A stretch of DNA of 54,116 nt from Chitinophagaceae bacterium (GCA_020847395.1 JADLCD010000101.1:1-54116), one strand, 5' to 3'. Positions 9,653 through 18,226 are shown, counted from the stretch's first letter. Translations and numbers: made by a program. Notes: generated from the sequence alone by a model not told the origin.

Positions 9653-9678
9653 AAATATACTTGTAAACCGGTATATTT
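9653..9678. promoter_or_regulatory. Inverted repeat upstream of the histidine kinase
   Basis: 8-bp perfect arms AAATATAC/GTATATTT with a 10-bp spacer, 45 bp upstream of the kinase start, in the 257-bp divergent region shared with the gene at 9866. It could be an operator, perhaps for the LuxR regulator itself, but its AT content means chance is not excluded. The rest of the region shows nothing recognisable. Confidence 0.25.
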
Positions 9679-9865
9679 TTATGAAGCCGGCTGCATATCC
9701 CTGATCGGGCTGTATTGGCGACGCTCCTTTCAGCATCATACCAGCATTGAACTTTTTTTTAACAGTCCTTACACTTAAAAACCAAGATTTAGTTAAAACA
9801 TTTTTGCTTAACGGAAGTGGCAAAATAATGGCGGATATTGGTCGTTACAAACAAAATTTCGCACA

Positions 9866-10903
9866 TTGAAAAATCCCCTTTATTTAATTGCCGTTACCGG
9901 TTTACTTTTTATTGCCGCCGGGGCTAATGCACAAATGATAACAGGTGTATGGCAGGGCAGGATCAACAGGCAAAAGGTTGAAATTAAAATCATTCAGAAA
10001 GGAGATAGCTTAACGGGCACATCTTATTACTACCAATCGCCGGGCAATTACAGGCGTTATAGCATTAAAGGATATTTTGATGGCATTAATAATGAAGCGG
10101 TGTGGTGGGATGATCAATTGCTGGAAGAGAAAACTGGCAGGATGAATATCGGTTCTCCGGGTAATGATGCTTTACTTTCCCGCGCTGATTTCAATTGCCC
10201 CGGCGCCGGCATTATGAAATTAGACGGCAATGCTGCATTAAAAGAAAAGGAAGACAAGTTGAAAGGTGAAGTACACCTGGACAAAACAGATAGTCCTGTA
10301 TTTAGCGATGAATGGGATTTTGTAATTGAAAATTATACCGTGGGTGCAAATGATCCTTTTGTAATTGATAGTGTAAATATGATTGCTTATCAGCCGGCTC
10401 CGGTGCAGGAAACCAAACCCGAAAGAACGGTTATACCCGTTAAAGAAGAGCCAACGCCAAAACCGGTAGCGGTGGCAGAAGATAAGAAGCCAATTACACC
10501 GTTGAAACCTTTAACCATTGAAGAGAAGTTTGCACAGCGACAGAAAATCCCGATGATGGAAATTCCTGTATCAGGAGATTCCATTGAATTGAATTTTTAT
10601 GATAACGCGGAAATAGATGGCGATTCGATAACGCTGTTTTTAAATGAGAAGCTCATTTTTCAGCATGTCTATCTTACAGATAAAGCATTTACTGTAAAAA
10701 TTCCCGTGGGTGATTTACAACATTCGAACGAGCTTGTGATGGTGGCTGAAAATCTTGGGTCCATTCCACCTAACACTTCTTTTATGGTTGCTAATGTAGG
10801 AGGTAATCGTTATGAAGCAAGATTGGTGAGCACCGAAGGCAGCAGTGCAATGATAAGGTTTGTAAAAAATGATGTTACGGACCGTTTGCCCGATAAGAAG
10901 TAA
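9866..10903 (+). CDS. Secreted protein of unknown function with a recurrent C-terminal beta domain
   Basis: 345 residues. I chose the TTG start at 9866 because it opens an excellent signal peptide (MKNPLYLIAVTGLL...GANAQ) and there is no nearby in-frame ATG upstream. The mature N-terminal part (about 24-175) looks like a lipocalin- or TTR-like beta domain beginning TGVWQGRINRQKVEIKI. A proline/lysine-rich linker follows (about 180-220). The C-terminal domain (about 230-340) has SIELNFYDNAEIDGDS and ENLGSIPPNTSFMVAN, a pattern I recall from uncharacterised Bacteroidota proteins but to which I cannot assign a function. No catalytic motif is visible. Probably periplasmic or surface-exposed; transcribed alone, divergently from the histidine kinase. 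Confidence 0.8.
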   Translation: MKNPLYLIAVTGLLFIAAGANAQMITGVWQGRINRQKVEIKIIQKGDSLTGTSYYYQSPGNYRRYSIKGYFDGINNEAVWWDDQLLEEKTGRMNIGSPGNDALLSRADFNCPGAGIMKLDGNAALKEKEDKLKGEVHLDKTDSPVFSDEWDFVIENYTVGANDPFVIDSVNMIAYQPAPVQETKPERTVIPVKEEPTPKPVAVAEDKKPITPLKPLTIEEKFAQRQKIPMMEIPVSGDSIELNFYDNAEIDGDSITLFLNEKLIFQHVYLTDKAFTVKIPVGDLQHSNELVMVAENLGSIPPNTSFMVANVGGNRYEARLVSTEGSSAMIRFVKNDVTDRLPDKK

Positions 10904-10991
10904 GCAGGCATATATTCACAGAAATTATTTTTATGAATGTTGGAAGGAAAATTATTATTGCACTGTGCAAAAAGACTGCATAGTATAGGTT

Positions 10992-10999
10992 TACGTTTG
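10992..10999 (+). promoter_or_regulatory. Candidate -7 box upstream of the rtcB remnant
   Basis: TACGTTTG matches TAnnTTTG exactly and lies 20 bp before the remnant's start codon, consistent with a surviving promoter. The nearest upstream TTG (10958-10960) is too far away to be a normal -33 element. Confidence 0.35.
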
Positions 11000-11018
11000 T
11001 ATTATTAAAGAAAGAATA

Positions 11019-11258
11019 ATGAGCAAGTTAAAATTAACAGGAAAGGAATTAAGGGCAACAGGTTAGTTTGGAGTAAAACTACTGGGTGGTGGCTTAGATG
11101 AATCTCCATTTGCATACAAAGACATTAATGTAGTAATGCAATCACAAAAGACATTGGTTGATGTGGTTGGAAAGTTTACGCCAAAAATTGTGAAGATGGA
11201 TGGCGCTAAACATAAAACTTGGGGAAAGAAAGGAAGAGAGGAAGTTGCCGGCGAATAG
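11019..11258 (+). pseudogene. rtcB: rtcB (RNA ligase) remnant with internal deletion
   Basis: One reading frame from ATG 11019 to TAG 11256-11258 holds 15 codons of an RtcB N-terminus (MSKLKLTGKELRATG) and then, after one in-frame TAG, about 63 codons of an RtcB C-terminus (LLGGGLDESPFAYKDINVV, then a stretch ending IVKMDG and a lysine-rich tail). RtcB is the GTP- and manganese-dependent RNA 3'-phosphate ligase of about 460-480 residues. Here some 400 internal codons, including all metal ligands and the guanylylated histidine, are gone. The two ends remain in frame across the junction, as expected from a single internal deletion that created the TAG. The remnant cannot be active. The 143 bp up to the next gene show nothing I can identify. 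Confidence 0.85.
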
Positions 11259-11401
11259 CTAAACAAAACTATTGTTGTGCCAGTCGCCTTCGTCACGCAC
11301 ACTCACAGGTTTCCGGCCGTTTTGCTTATCGCAATACGGATATGCTTATAAAATCATTTGTTTATCAATTAAACCACATGATATCATGCTGCTGCTTTGC
11401 C

Positions 11402-12640
11402 CTACACCTTCACGTATATTCCCTTCTTATCCATCCACCAGCAAATTAACCACATAAAACTTATTACGGTTAATGCATACAGCAGTGAACCAAGTTCCGG
11501 AACAGAAGGCAACACATTTATCCAAACTTTTTTATATAGCCAGTTCCAGGGTGTAACATCGTTGCCTAAACGAATAAGATTAAGTGTTTTGGGAAGAAAT
11601 GCGCTCAGCGCAAAAACAAATAATGCATTCTTGCCAAACACATCAAAAAAACGGGTGAGCCAATTTTTTACACCGCGTAACTCTATCGCGTAAATCATAG
11701 ATGCAATAATAGCTACAGCCAATCCCGTGGTACACAGCACATAGGAGCTTGTCCATATTTTTTTATTGATGGGAAACACCAAATCCCAGCAATAAGCGCC
11801 GATTAATAGCGCCACCGCTGTAACGGATAACCCTGTTATCATTGGGTATAATGACGCCGCTGCCGTAATATTATTACTCAGATTATTTCCTGCTATATAT
11901 GCTTTAGGTTTGTTGCGTATATAATCTCCAACAAGGTATCCGAATATTACCTGCACAATAGCAGGTAAGGTACTCATCAATCCTTCCGGGTCAAAAGGAA
12001 GCCCCTCGCCTTTATACATATGTGCAACACCGAGTATTTTTTTATCAATAGCTGTTCCAAACCATCCGTTCAAACTATAAGGGTCAGCAGGATTGCCGGC
12101 ATAACATAAAAACCAGTAAACCAGCAGTAATACACAGCCTGCAAAAAATGCGCCTCTTGCTTTTAAATAATACACAATAACCGATGCAAAGAAATAGCAA
12201 ATGGCTATGCGTTGTAATACGCCTAATATACGAACGCCACTTTCAGGGTTTTCAGGGTTAACCCAATGCCGGAATGCCAGTACATCATTTTGCCAGCTCA
12301 CAAAAGGATACCAGCTTAAAAACAAACCGATTAAAAATATCAGCAGAGATCGCTTCGTAATTTTTTTCCAGAAAGCCGCAGCGCCTGCCACTTCTAATTT
12401 TGGCAGCACAAATGCCATTGCATTACCAACCGCAAATAAAAAAAAGGGGAATACAAGATCTGTAGGTGTAATGCCATGCCATTTCGCATGTTCCAGCGGA
12501 CTGAATATATGCGCCCATGAGCCGGGATTATTCACCAGTATCATAAGGCAAACAGTTGCCCCGCGAAAAACATCAAGAGAATGAAAACGTTGATTCAATG
12601 AAACTGTTTTTATAAAAATAGTGATTTCGCAGGGAATCAC
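11402..12640 (-). CDS. HGSNAT/DUF5009-type integral membrane acyltransferase
   Basis: 412 residues with about ten hydrophobic segments. The N-terminal family signature RFHSLDVFRGATVCLMILVN followed by NPGSW is that of heparan-alpha-glucosaminide N-acetyltransferase-like proteins, which move acyl groups from cytoplasmic acyl-CoA to extracytoplasmic sugars. Later segments (PTDLVFPFFLFAVGNAMAF, WVNPENPESGVRILGVLQRI) also fit. The GTG start at 12640 is preferred because GTGA overlaps the stop of the upstream cytochrome gene by 4 bp, a classic coupling arrangement; another GTG (12646) and an internal TTG are alternatives. The real acceptor in bacteria is unknown; it could modify cell-surface glycans. 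Confidence 0.85.
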   Translation of the reverse strand: MIPCEITIFIKTVSLNQRFHSLDVFRGATVCLMILVNNPGSWAHIFSPLEHAKWHGITPTDLVFPFFLFAVGNAMAFVLPKLEVAGAAAFWKKITKRSLLIFLIGLFLSWYPFVSWQNDVLAFRHWVNPENPESGVRILGVLQRIAICYFFASVIVYYLKARGAFFAGCVLLLVYWFLCYAGNPADPYSLNGWFGTAIDKKILGVAHMYKGEGLPFDPEGLMSTLPAIVQVIFGYLVGDYIRNKPKAYIAGNNLSNNITAAASLYPMITGLSVTAVALLIGAYCWDLVFPINKKIWTSSYVLCTTGLAVAIIASMIYAIELRGVKNWLTRFFDVFGKNALFVFALSAFLPKTLNLIRLGNDVTPWNWLYKKVWINVLPSVPELGSLLYALTVISFMWLICWWMDKKGIYVKV

Positions 12641-13809
12641 TCCCACTCCGCTTCCGGGTATATTGCAATTCTATGCGTTCTCAATTTATAAGGAATACTT
12701 TTATTTTCAGTACTGTTATTAAAGTCAAGGCTCCTGGATGCCTTCAACGGCATATGACAGGTAATGCAATTTTTCTTTTGTTGTATTATTTGTGTGCTAT
12801 GCACAGAACTGTTGTGACATGAAATGCAACTGGCCGTTATGGTTTCCTGTGTTTTACTTTCTGCTTTATGCGGGTTATGGCAGGTTAAACAGGTAAGCGT
12901 ACTTTGTTTATAGCAGGCACTTTGTTGCAGCAACTGCAACTGCATACCATGCACATCAGGATTTATAAACGAACCGGGATAATACATGTAATAATGCTTC
13001 AGCGAATCGCCCGGCATAAATGCAAAAACAGATTTTAAAACAACAGGGTTTCCGGAATGGCACGAGCCGCAAAGATCTGATTGTTGTGTACGATTAAGCG
13101 ATTGTATCGAAACAATATATTTCGCCATCTTTTCACCAGGATTTTCTTTATGAAAATCAACATGCTTTTTTGCAGGCCCGTGGCATCGTTCGCAATCTAT
13201 ACCAAACACTATCGTGTTGGCTTTAAACTTTTCGGTTATTTCAAGCGGCTTTGTATTTTCATTATAGTGGTATACATAAGAAGCATGACATTCAAAACAG
13301 CGGCTGATAATGGGGCGTGTATAATAAGGATGATCTATAGGGAAACCGGGACTATTGGTCCACAAATGCATATTGGTTAAATACGTGAGCGGCAATTGAA
13401 AAAGCTGATCCTCTTTCCAATAGCCGAAAGTGCGGGCTTTTTCACCGGAGCCAAAAACCATCTCCATTTTTTCTGATATGATTTTGCTTCCTCCTTCATA
13501 TTGGGATTGTACAATGTTTTTGCCATCCTCTTCTAACTTAACTACATGTCCGTTAGGATAATTAACCGTTGTATTTGTATTGAGCAAAGCATTTTTAATA
13601 CTATCAAAAAAAACCGGAACAGATGTTTTATTATGGCTGGTATGTATATAGCTCTCCGCTATATTTTTATGACATTGCAGGCAGGCATCAGCGCCAGCAT
13701 ATAATGGGCCACGGGAATCGCTACCCGAAGATTGCCGGATGCATTTTACAAAGCAACAAGTGATAGCAGCTAATAATAAAACAACAGCAACTATTTTTTT
13801 GTATTGCAT
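12637..13809 (-). CDS. Heptaheme c-type cytochrome
   Basis: 390 residues with a hydrophobic N-terminus (MQYKKIVAVVLLLAAITCCF) that serves as signal peptide or lipoprotein signal; cysteines at 18, 19 and 23 make the exact processing unclear. Seven CxxCH heme-attachment motifs are present: CLQCH, CFECH, CERCH, CGSCH, CLTCH, CISCH and CITCH. The spacing resembles cytochrome c554-type multiheme electron carriers. It would act in the periplasm or at the surface. No terminal-reductase motif or partner quinol oxidase lies nearby; the only linked gene is the acyltransferase, whose GTG overlaps this stop by 4 bp. Role in respiration cannot be stated. Confidence 0.9.
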   Translation of the reverse strand: MQYKKIVAVVLLLAAITCCFVKCIRQSSGSDSRGPLYAGADACLQCHKNIAESYIHTSHNKTSVPVFFDSIKNALLNTNTTVNYPNGHVVKLEEDGKNIVQSQYEGGSKIISEKMEMVFGSGEKARTFGYWKEDQLFQLPLTYLTNMHLWTNSPGFPIDHPYYTRPIISRCFECHASYVYHYNENTKPLEITEKFKANTIVFGIDCERCHGPAKKHVDFHKENPGEKMAKYIVSIQSLNRTQQSDLCGSCHSGNPVVLKSVFAFMPGDSLKHYYMYYPGSFINPDVHGMQLQLLQQSACYKQSTLTCLTCHNPHKAESKTQETITASCISCHNSSVHSTQIIQQKKNCITCHMPLKASRSLDFNNSTENKSIPYKLRTHRIAIYPEAEWE

Positions 13810-13954
13810 TTCAACTGCATATTTAGAAGGGTATATGAAGATACACCTATTCTATCTGCAAACTACATTAAGTTAAACTGCGAATAAAGCAATTCAATTT
13901 TAAAGCATTGCTAAATGCATTAAATTAAATATAGAACAAGGTTGATAGATGATC

Positions 13955-14812
13955 CTATTGCATTAACCTGTATAACTCATCCAGGTTAGGTGAAAGAATT
14001 ATTTCTGTACGACGGTTTAAAGACCTGCCTTCGGGGGTTGCATTGCTATCGCGGGGATCAAAATAACTATGACCCGACGCAATTACCCTTGCCGGATCTA
14101 CCTGGTAATTTTTGGTTAGTATTCTTACTATAGATACAGCTCTTGCAGTACTAAGCGCCCAGTTATCTTCAAATGTTTTCCTTATAGGAATACTATCTGT
14201 ATGACCCTCAACCAATATTTGAATTTTGGGGTCTGTATTCAACACCTGGGCAATTTTTCCCAGGGCCTCAATACCTTCTTTACCCACTACAGCACTACCG
14301 GATTTAAATAATAATTTTTCCTGTAGCGACACATATACTTTTCCATTCTTAACATATACACCTAAATCCTCTGCTTTATATTGCCCTAAGGCATTATTAA
14401 TTGTTTTATGCAGGTTTTCAACAACACTGCGTTGCTGATCTATTAGTTTTTGCAAATCCTGAAGGCGTTTTTGCTGTTCTTCAATAGTAAAATTGCTTGT
14501 GCTGAGCTTTTCTTTTGCGGTATTAAGCTGGGTATTAGTGTTTTCAAGTAATTTTTGTGTAGAATTCAGTGCTTCTTCTTTTAAATTGCTCGCGGTAATA
14601 AGATCATTATATTTTTTTTGTAATTCATCACTTTTTTGCTTGCTGTCCCTTAAATTATCACGGGTTGTTGCAAGGCTTGATTCAAGTTGAAGACTATCTT
14701 CCTGCAATGTCTTTATAGCATTGGTGGCTTCAATAAATTTTTTCTTTGATACACATGAAAATAATACAACTGTTGCAATAGCCAGAGCAAATGGGAATCG
14801 AATGAATTTCAT
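13955..14812 (-). CDS. OmpA-family peptidoglycan-binding lipoprotein
   Basis: 285 residues. The lipobox LFSC (Cys20) follows a hydrophobic signal, then a long coiled coil (about 30-140, many Gln/Lys/Leu heptads). The C-terminal OmpA domain (about 160-275) has LLFKSGSAVVGKEGIEALG, ILVEGHTDSIPIRK with the conserved GHTD, NWALSTARAVSIVRIL and NRRTEIIL. These bind the diaminopimelate of peptidoglycan (family knowledge), anchoring the outer membrane or a complex to the wall. The layout is close to the MotB-like OmpA/coiled-coil proteins common in Bacteroidota. A -7 box lies 45 bp upstream; the gene appears to be alone. Confidence 0.92.
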   Translation of the reverse strand: MKFIRFPFALAIATVVLFSCVSKKKFIEATNAIKTLQEDSLQLESSLATTRDNLRDSKQKSDELQKKYNDLITASNLKEEALNSTQKLLENTNTQLNTAKEKLSTSNFTIEEQQKRLQDLQKLIDQQRSVVENLHKTINNALGQYKAEDLGVYVKNGKVYVSLQEKLLFKSGSAVVGKEGIEALGKIAQVLNTDPKIQILVEGHTDSIPIRKTFEDNWALSTARAVSIVRILTKNYQVDPARVIASGHSYFDPRDSNATPEGRSLNRRTEIILSPNLDELYRLMQ

Positions 14813-14856
14813 TATTCAATAAGTTTTAGTCTATAAGATATTTGCAGAATTGATGC

Positions 14857-14864
14857 CAAAAGTA
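14857..14864 (-). promoter_or_regulatory. Candidate -7 box of the OmpA-like gene
   Basis: Reads TACTTTTG on the minus strand, an exact TAnnTTTG match 45 bp before the ATG at 14812 and downstream of the terminator at 14898-14921. No -33 TTTG at standard spacing was seen. Confidence 0.4.
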
Positions 14865-14897
14865 AAATAAATTATACTTGTCTTTTATACATAATAG

Positions 14898-14921
14898 AAA
14901 AACCTCCATATGGAGGTTTTT
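14898..14921 (-). terminator. Terminator of the sigma/anti-sigma operon
   Basis: Perfect 24-nt palindrome AAAAACCTCC/GGAGGTTTTT with an ATAT centre, 24 bp past the stop of the outer-membrane protein gene on the minus strand. The A/T flanks give a T-run on both strands, so it could work in either direction; only minus-strand genes surround it. Confidence 0.75.
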
Positions 14922-14945
14922 AAAAAAGATTATATATTACAATCC

Positions 14946-15812
14946 TTACCAACTGCTGAATCTTATACCAACTGTGTAAGGATGCTGATCAACACCAAAT
15001 TGATGCATGGGAGTGATGGCATAGGAGCCATACAATTTTACAGGCCCGAGTCCAAGCTCACCTACATACGCAAGTTTCCATCTTTCAAGATTAAAATCAC
15101 CTGAAAATTTTTGCTTGCCAAAATCATCGCTGCGTTGTTTATTGCGTGCGCCGTATAAATAGCTGGCGCTTGCGCCAAAACTAATGTTCAATCCGTCTTT
15201 TCCATGCCTGCCGTTTGGATTTATATTTATCATCAATGGAACGGTTACATAATCAATTGCAAGTTTATTGCAGGTGAAATTAATGCCCTGTTTTTCCACA
15301 TAAGCATCTGCACCTTCAATATATCGTATGTCAGATTTGTAATAGAATTTGTACAACTCAATACCAATGCCGTACTTCAGGTTAACTACACGATCAACCA
15401 GGCTCATGCGTTGTATAAAAAGCCATAAGTTAAAATTGAAAGATCCTGTTTTTACAGCAAAATCATTTTTGTCTGCGGGGTGACCTATAGTTTGTCCGTG
15501 CACAAAATTCTGTGCTTCTGCTGACGCATAATTTGTTTTGTCATCATGATTTACAAATCCAAGGTCAACTATTAACCAATTTGTGGAAAGATTATTCTTC
15601 CATCGCGATGATTTATAATGAACATAATTGTTATGCCTCTTTTCGTTGGTGTATGAAGCGTCTTTTTCGTCATTTCCATGCTTTATAATAATAATACTGC
15701 CAACACGGATTGTATCTGGCGAAGTTGATTGTACTATTGTGGTATCTGTTTGTGCATTTGCGGCAAGGCAAAACAATAACCCTCCCATCGTTATAAGATG
15801 TGCTTTCTTCAT
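14946..15812 (-). CDS. Outer-membrane beta-barrel protein of the ECF operon
   Basis: 288 residues: signal peptide ending near LAANAQ, then alternating-hydrophobicity strands such as NFNLWLFIQRMSLV, GIGIELYKFYYKSD, LNISFGASASYLYGAR and VKLYGSYAITPMHQF, ending with an aromatic-rich C-terminal strand. This is the pattern of PorT-like or OMP_b-brl barrels in Bacteroidota. It is the last gene of an ECF sigma / anti-sigma / outer-membrane operon (24-bp gap from the anti-sigma gene) and is followed by the terminator at 14898-14921. It may be part of the envelope signal circuit or simply the main target. No transport plug or enzyme motif. Confidence 0.75.
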   Translation of the reverse strand: MKKAHLITMGGLLFCLAANAQTDTTIVQSTSPDTIRVGSIIIIKHGNDEKDASYTNEKRHNNYVHYKSSRWKNNLSTNWLIVDLGFVNHDDKTNYASAEAQNFVHGQTIGHPADKNDFAVKTGSFNFNLWLFIQRMSLVDRVVNLKYGIGIELYKFYYKSDIRYIEGADAYVEKQGINFTCNKLAIDYVTVPLMININPNGRHGKDGLNISFGASASYLYGARNKQRSDDFGKQKFSGDFNLERWKLAYVGELGLGPVKLYGSYAITPMHQFGVDQHPYTVGIRFSSW

Positions 15813-15836
15813 AATTCCTGGTTTAATAATGTGAAC

Positions 15837-16979
15837 TTATTTTTTTGCAATTTCAAAACTACCTACCCTCACTATTGATTGATCATTTCCATTACCGGTA
15901 TTGGTTATATGATCAACAAAGCGAGACGCTTTTCTTAATAAACCCCGAAGTTTTCCTTTGGGCTTTTTTTCGTTGTTATCGGTATATAGAAAAACAGTAT
16001 TTTCATTGTTCTTCACTTCGGTATGCAATGGAGTTTTATCTTCCCCGTCAAAAGCTTGCTGATCAAGCATCAAAGGTTTTATATTATGGGCAGGTTTGGG
16101 AATATCGCTTAAAGCTATTTGCTTATCAGCATTAACAGCACTATTGGTTATCGCTTCCATCTTGTGCTCATCAGCAGGTATGGCTGCTATGTTGTTCCTG
16201 CCTTTTTCTTTATCAGCAATTTTTTCCTGTATATTAACTAATGGATCTGTAGTTTTTATTTCCCGGCTTTTAATAGGGTAGTTAGCGTTATTATACCGGC
16301 CCTCTATTTTATCAGCTTTAGTAGTTTCATTTCTTTCTTTAACATCCGCGTTGTTTAATAATTCGGCATTATCCTGTTGTTTGATTTGCTCCCGCCCTTT
16401 TGTAACATCTTTTATATTTGTTTTACCTGCAAGTATTGAGGGCTGAGCTGTTTCAGGCGTTTCATTATCATTAATATTTGTCCAAATAGCTATACCTGTT
16501 AATAATACTGCAGCCGCGGCAGCAATGCTTGCCCAGCGCATTGGTATTACGCGGGTTGGGTTCTTTTCAGTACGGTATAAGATCTGTTTATTATTAAATG
16601 CGATATTTTCTTCAGGGATAATTTTTATCTGTTGCAACAAACTCAATTCAGCCTGCTTGTCTTTATGTAATGCTGCAAATACTTCAACAGACTTGCATTC
16701 ATCAGCATTCAGTTCACCGTCTATGTATAATAAAAAATGTTCCTTGTAATTAATTTCATTAATCCGGGTTGTTCCTGCATGCTTAAATAAATCTGCTTTA
16801 TACGGGTATGTTAAAGTATCTTCTTTGAGTAATTTTGTTTGAGTAAGAAGGTGAAGTTCATTACGAATTTCAGGATGTTCTTCAATGAATTGCTCTACCA
16901 TTGCATGATCTTCGGCATTCAATTCGTTATCTGCATACAGTAAAAAAAATGTTTCGTAATTATTGCTGTCGATTTTCAT
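15837..16979 (-). CDS. Membrane anti-sigma factor with tandemly duplicated N-terminal domain
   Basis: 380 residues from the ATG at 16979; longer TTG-start versions would overlap the sigma gene. Residues 8-66 and 78-136 are a tandem repeat: FFLLYADNELNAED...VEQF and HFLLYIDGELNADE...VEVF, each ending in a Leu/Gln/Lys-rich helix. This Y(A/I)D(N/G)ELNA(E/D) motif is typical of cytoplasmic sigma-binding regions of Bacteroidota anti-sigma factors; no zinc-binding His/Cys set is present. One membrane segment follows (about 149-165, SIAAAAAVLLTGIAIW), then a low-complexity Asn/Lys/Glu/Ala-rich periplasmic region and a short conserved C-terminus. It starts 20 bp after the ECF sigma gene and should sequester that sigma factor at the membrane. 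Confidence 0.82.
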   Translation of the reverse strand: MKIDSNNYETFFLLYADNELNAEDHAMVEQFIEEHPEIRNELHLLTQTKLLKEDTLTYPYKADLFKHAGTTRINEINYKEHFLLYIDGELNADECKSVEVFAALHKDKQAELSLLQQIKIIPEENIAFNNKQILYRTEKNPTRVIPMRWASIAAAAAVLLTGIAIWTNINDNETPETAQPSILAGKTNIKDVTKGREQIKQQDNAELLNNADVKERNETTKADKIEGRYNNANYPIKSREIKTTDPLVNIQEKIADKEKGRNNIAAIPADEHKMEAITNSAVNADKQIALSDIPKPAHNIKPLMLDQQAFDGEDKTPLHTEVKNNENTVFLYTDNNEKKPKGKLRGLLRKASRFVDHITNTGNGNDQSIVRVGSFEIAKK

Positions 16980-16998
16980 TTGTGTTAGTTTTAATACG

Positions 16999-17481
16999 CT
17001 ACACCAGGTTTTCAATTTTAACAAGGTATTCCTTCAATTGAAGTCTTGCCCTATGCAGGTACACTTTCACCTGGCTTTCACTTAATCCGGTAATTTTTCC
17101 TATCTCTTCATAAGAATAACCCTCGTAATCTTTTAGCATTATAAGCGAACGCTGGGTTTCGTTTAAGCGAGATAATGCCTCTTCTAATATTCTCTTCAGA
17201 CTTTGCTTTGGCTCCTGAATACTGGTTTCTTCTTTAAATTCATCTTTTAAACTTACTCTTTTCCCCTTTCTAATATGATCAATCATTTGGTTATAGGCTA
17301 CTGCAAACAGGTAAGATTTACTTTTTTCATATAATACTCCCTCCCTGTTTCGCCATAATTTTTCAAAAGCAGTTTGCACCACATCTCTCGCATCTTCTTC
17401 ATGTCTCAAATTTTTGAAAATAAATCTGAACACATTATCCGCGTATTGACTTACACATTCATTGTATTCCTTTTCCGTCAT
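16999..17481 (-). CDS. ECF-type RNA polymerase sigma factor
   Basis: 160 residues, the usual length for extracytoplasmic-function sigma factors. Region 2 contains ADNVFRFIFKNLRHEEDARD and VVQTAFEKLWRNRE, plus AVAYNQMIDHIRK. Region 4 has LSRLNETQRSLIMLKDYEGY, then SYEEIGKITGLSESQVKVYL and HRARLQLKEYL. It directs RNA polymerase to stress promoters when released from the anti-sigma factor encoded 19 bp downstream. First gene of a three-gene operon. The 151 bp upstream show no -7 box of the housekeeping form, so it may be autoregulated through its own promoter type. Confidence 0.95.
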   Translation of the reverse strand: MTEKEYNECVSQYADNVFRFIFKNLRHEEDARDVVQTAFEKLWRNREGVLYEKSKSYLFAVAYNQMIDHIRKGKRVSLKDEFKEETSIQEPKQSLKRILEEALSRLNETQRSLIMLKDYEGYSYEEIGKITGLSESQVKVYLHRARLQLKEYLVKIENLV

Positions 17482-17632
17482 ACAGTCAGTTATATCCTAT
17501 AAAATTACTTCCAAATCGGCTATATGACAGGTAATACGGATGAACGGCAGTAAGGTTACACAAAACAAAAAAATTATTGTATAACGGGATTTTTTAAAAT
17601 GAAGACATGCTTAAGCCCGGCAGATATGGATA

Positions 17633-18175
17633 TTAATTGCTATGACTCATGCGCTGGTTAAAATGTTCACCGGTTACAGACTGTGCAGGTAAATAATACC
17701 CGCCTCTTTGAACGCTAATGCTCCCCGAAATGGAAAAGGTTTTATCATCATTAATATACATCAGCCCCATTTCTGCACGTGGATATATGGCAAAGTTATT
17801 AGCTCCAAATATACTGCTATTGTACATTTTGTTCATTCCCGAAAGCGGCACAGGTTGATTAAAATTGATATAAGTAGGTGTAACAGATAAACCTGCAAAG
17901 GCATACAAATTGTTATTCAATCTCCTGTTCAATTGCAAACCAACAGGAGCAGATATATAATTAAAGCTACCTCCTTTGAAAAAGCTGTAACCCGCAGAAA
18001 TTGCAGTATACCTGCTAAGGAACCATTTTTTGTTGGGATCAGTATCGGTATTCAAAAACCTGTGAGATAAAGAATATGGGTTTTGATAACCAATAAAACT
18101 TCCAGGTAAAGCTATTTGCGCTTTAACTGATGCCGATAAAACGAATACTACAGCAAATAAAACAAAACTCTTCAT
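17633..18175 (-). CDS. Small outer-membrane/secreted protein of unknown function
   Basis: 180 residues with a good signal peptide (MKSFVLFAVVFVLSASVKAQ). The mature part has amphipathic strands (AISAGYSFFKGGSFNYISAP, LQLNRRLNNNLYAFAGLSV, AIYPRAEMGLMYI, TFSISGSISVQRGGYYLP) consistent with a small 8-stranded outer-membrane barrel. The C-terminus (GEHFNQRMSHSN) is polar rather than ending in an aromatic strand. It lies just upstream of the ECF sigma gene on the same strand, separated by 151 bp, with its own -7 box, so it may be a regulon member. Function unknown. Confidence 0.7.
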   Translation of the reverse strand: MKSFVLFAVVFVLSASVKAQIALPGSFIGYQNPYSLSHRFLNTDTDPNKKWFLSRYTAISAGYSFFKGGSFNYISAPVGLQLNRRLNNNLYAFAGLSVTPTYINFNQPVPLSGMNKMYNSSIFGANNFAIYPRAEMGLMYINDDKTFSISGSISVQRGGYYLPAQSVTGEHFNQRMSHSN

Positions 18176-18218
18176 ATGTACTTGTAATGATTAAAATTAA
18201 GGATTGTAAGGTTAATGT

Positions 18219-18226
18219 CAAAGATA
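18219..18226 (-). promoter_or_regulatory. Candidate -7 box for the 17633-18175 gene
   Basis: TATCTTTG on the minus strand, exact to the TAnnTTTG consensus and 44 bp upstream of the start codon at 18175. The -33 position is not convincing. Confidence 0.4.

Noticed and set aside
9617-9823. 68-codon minus-strand frame between the histidine kinase and the secreted protein
   Set aside because: No domain or signal; the region is better explained as divergent promoter DNA, and the peptide looks random.
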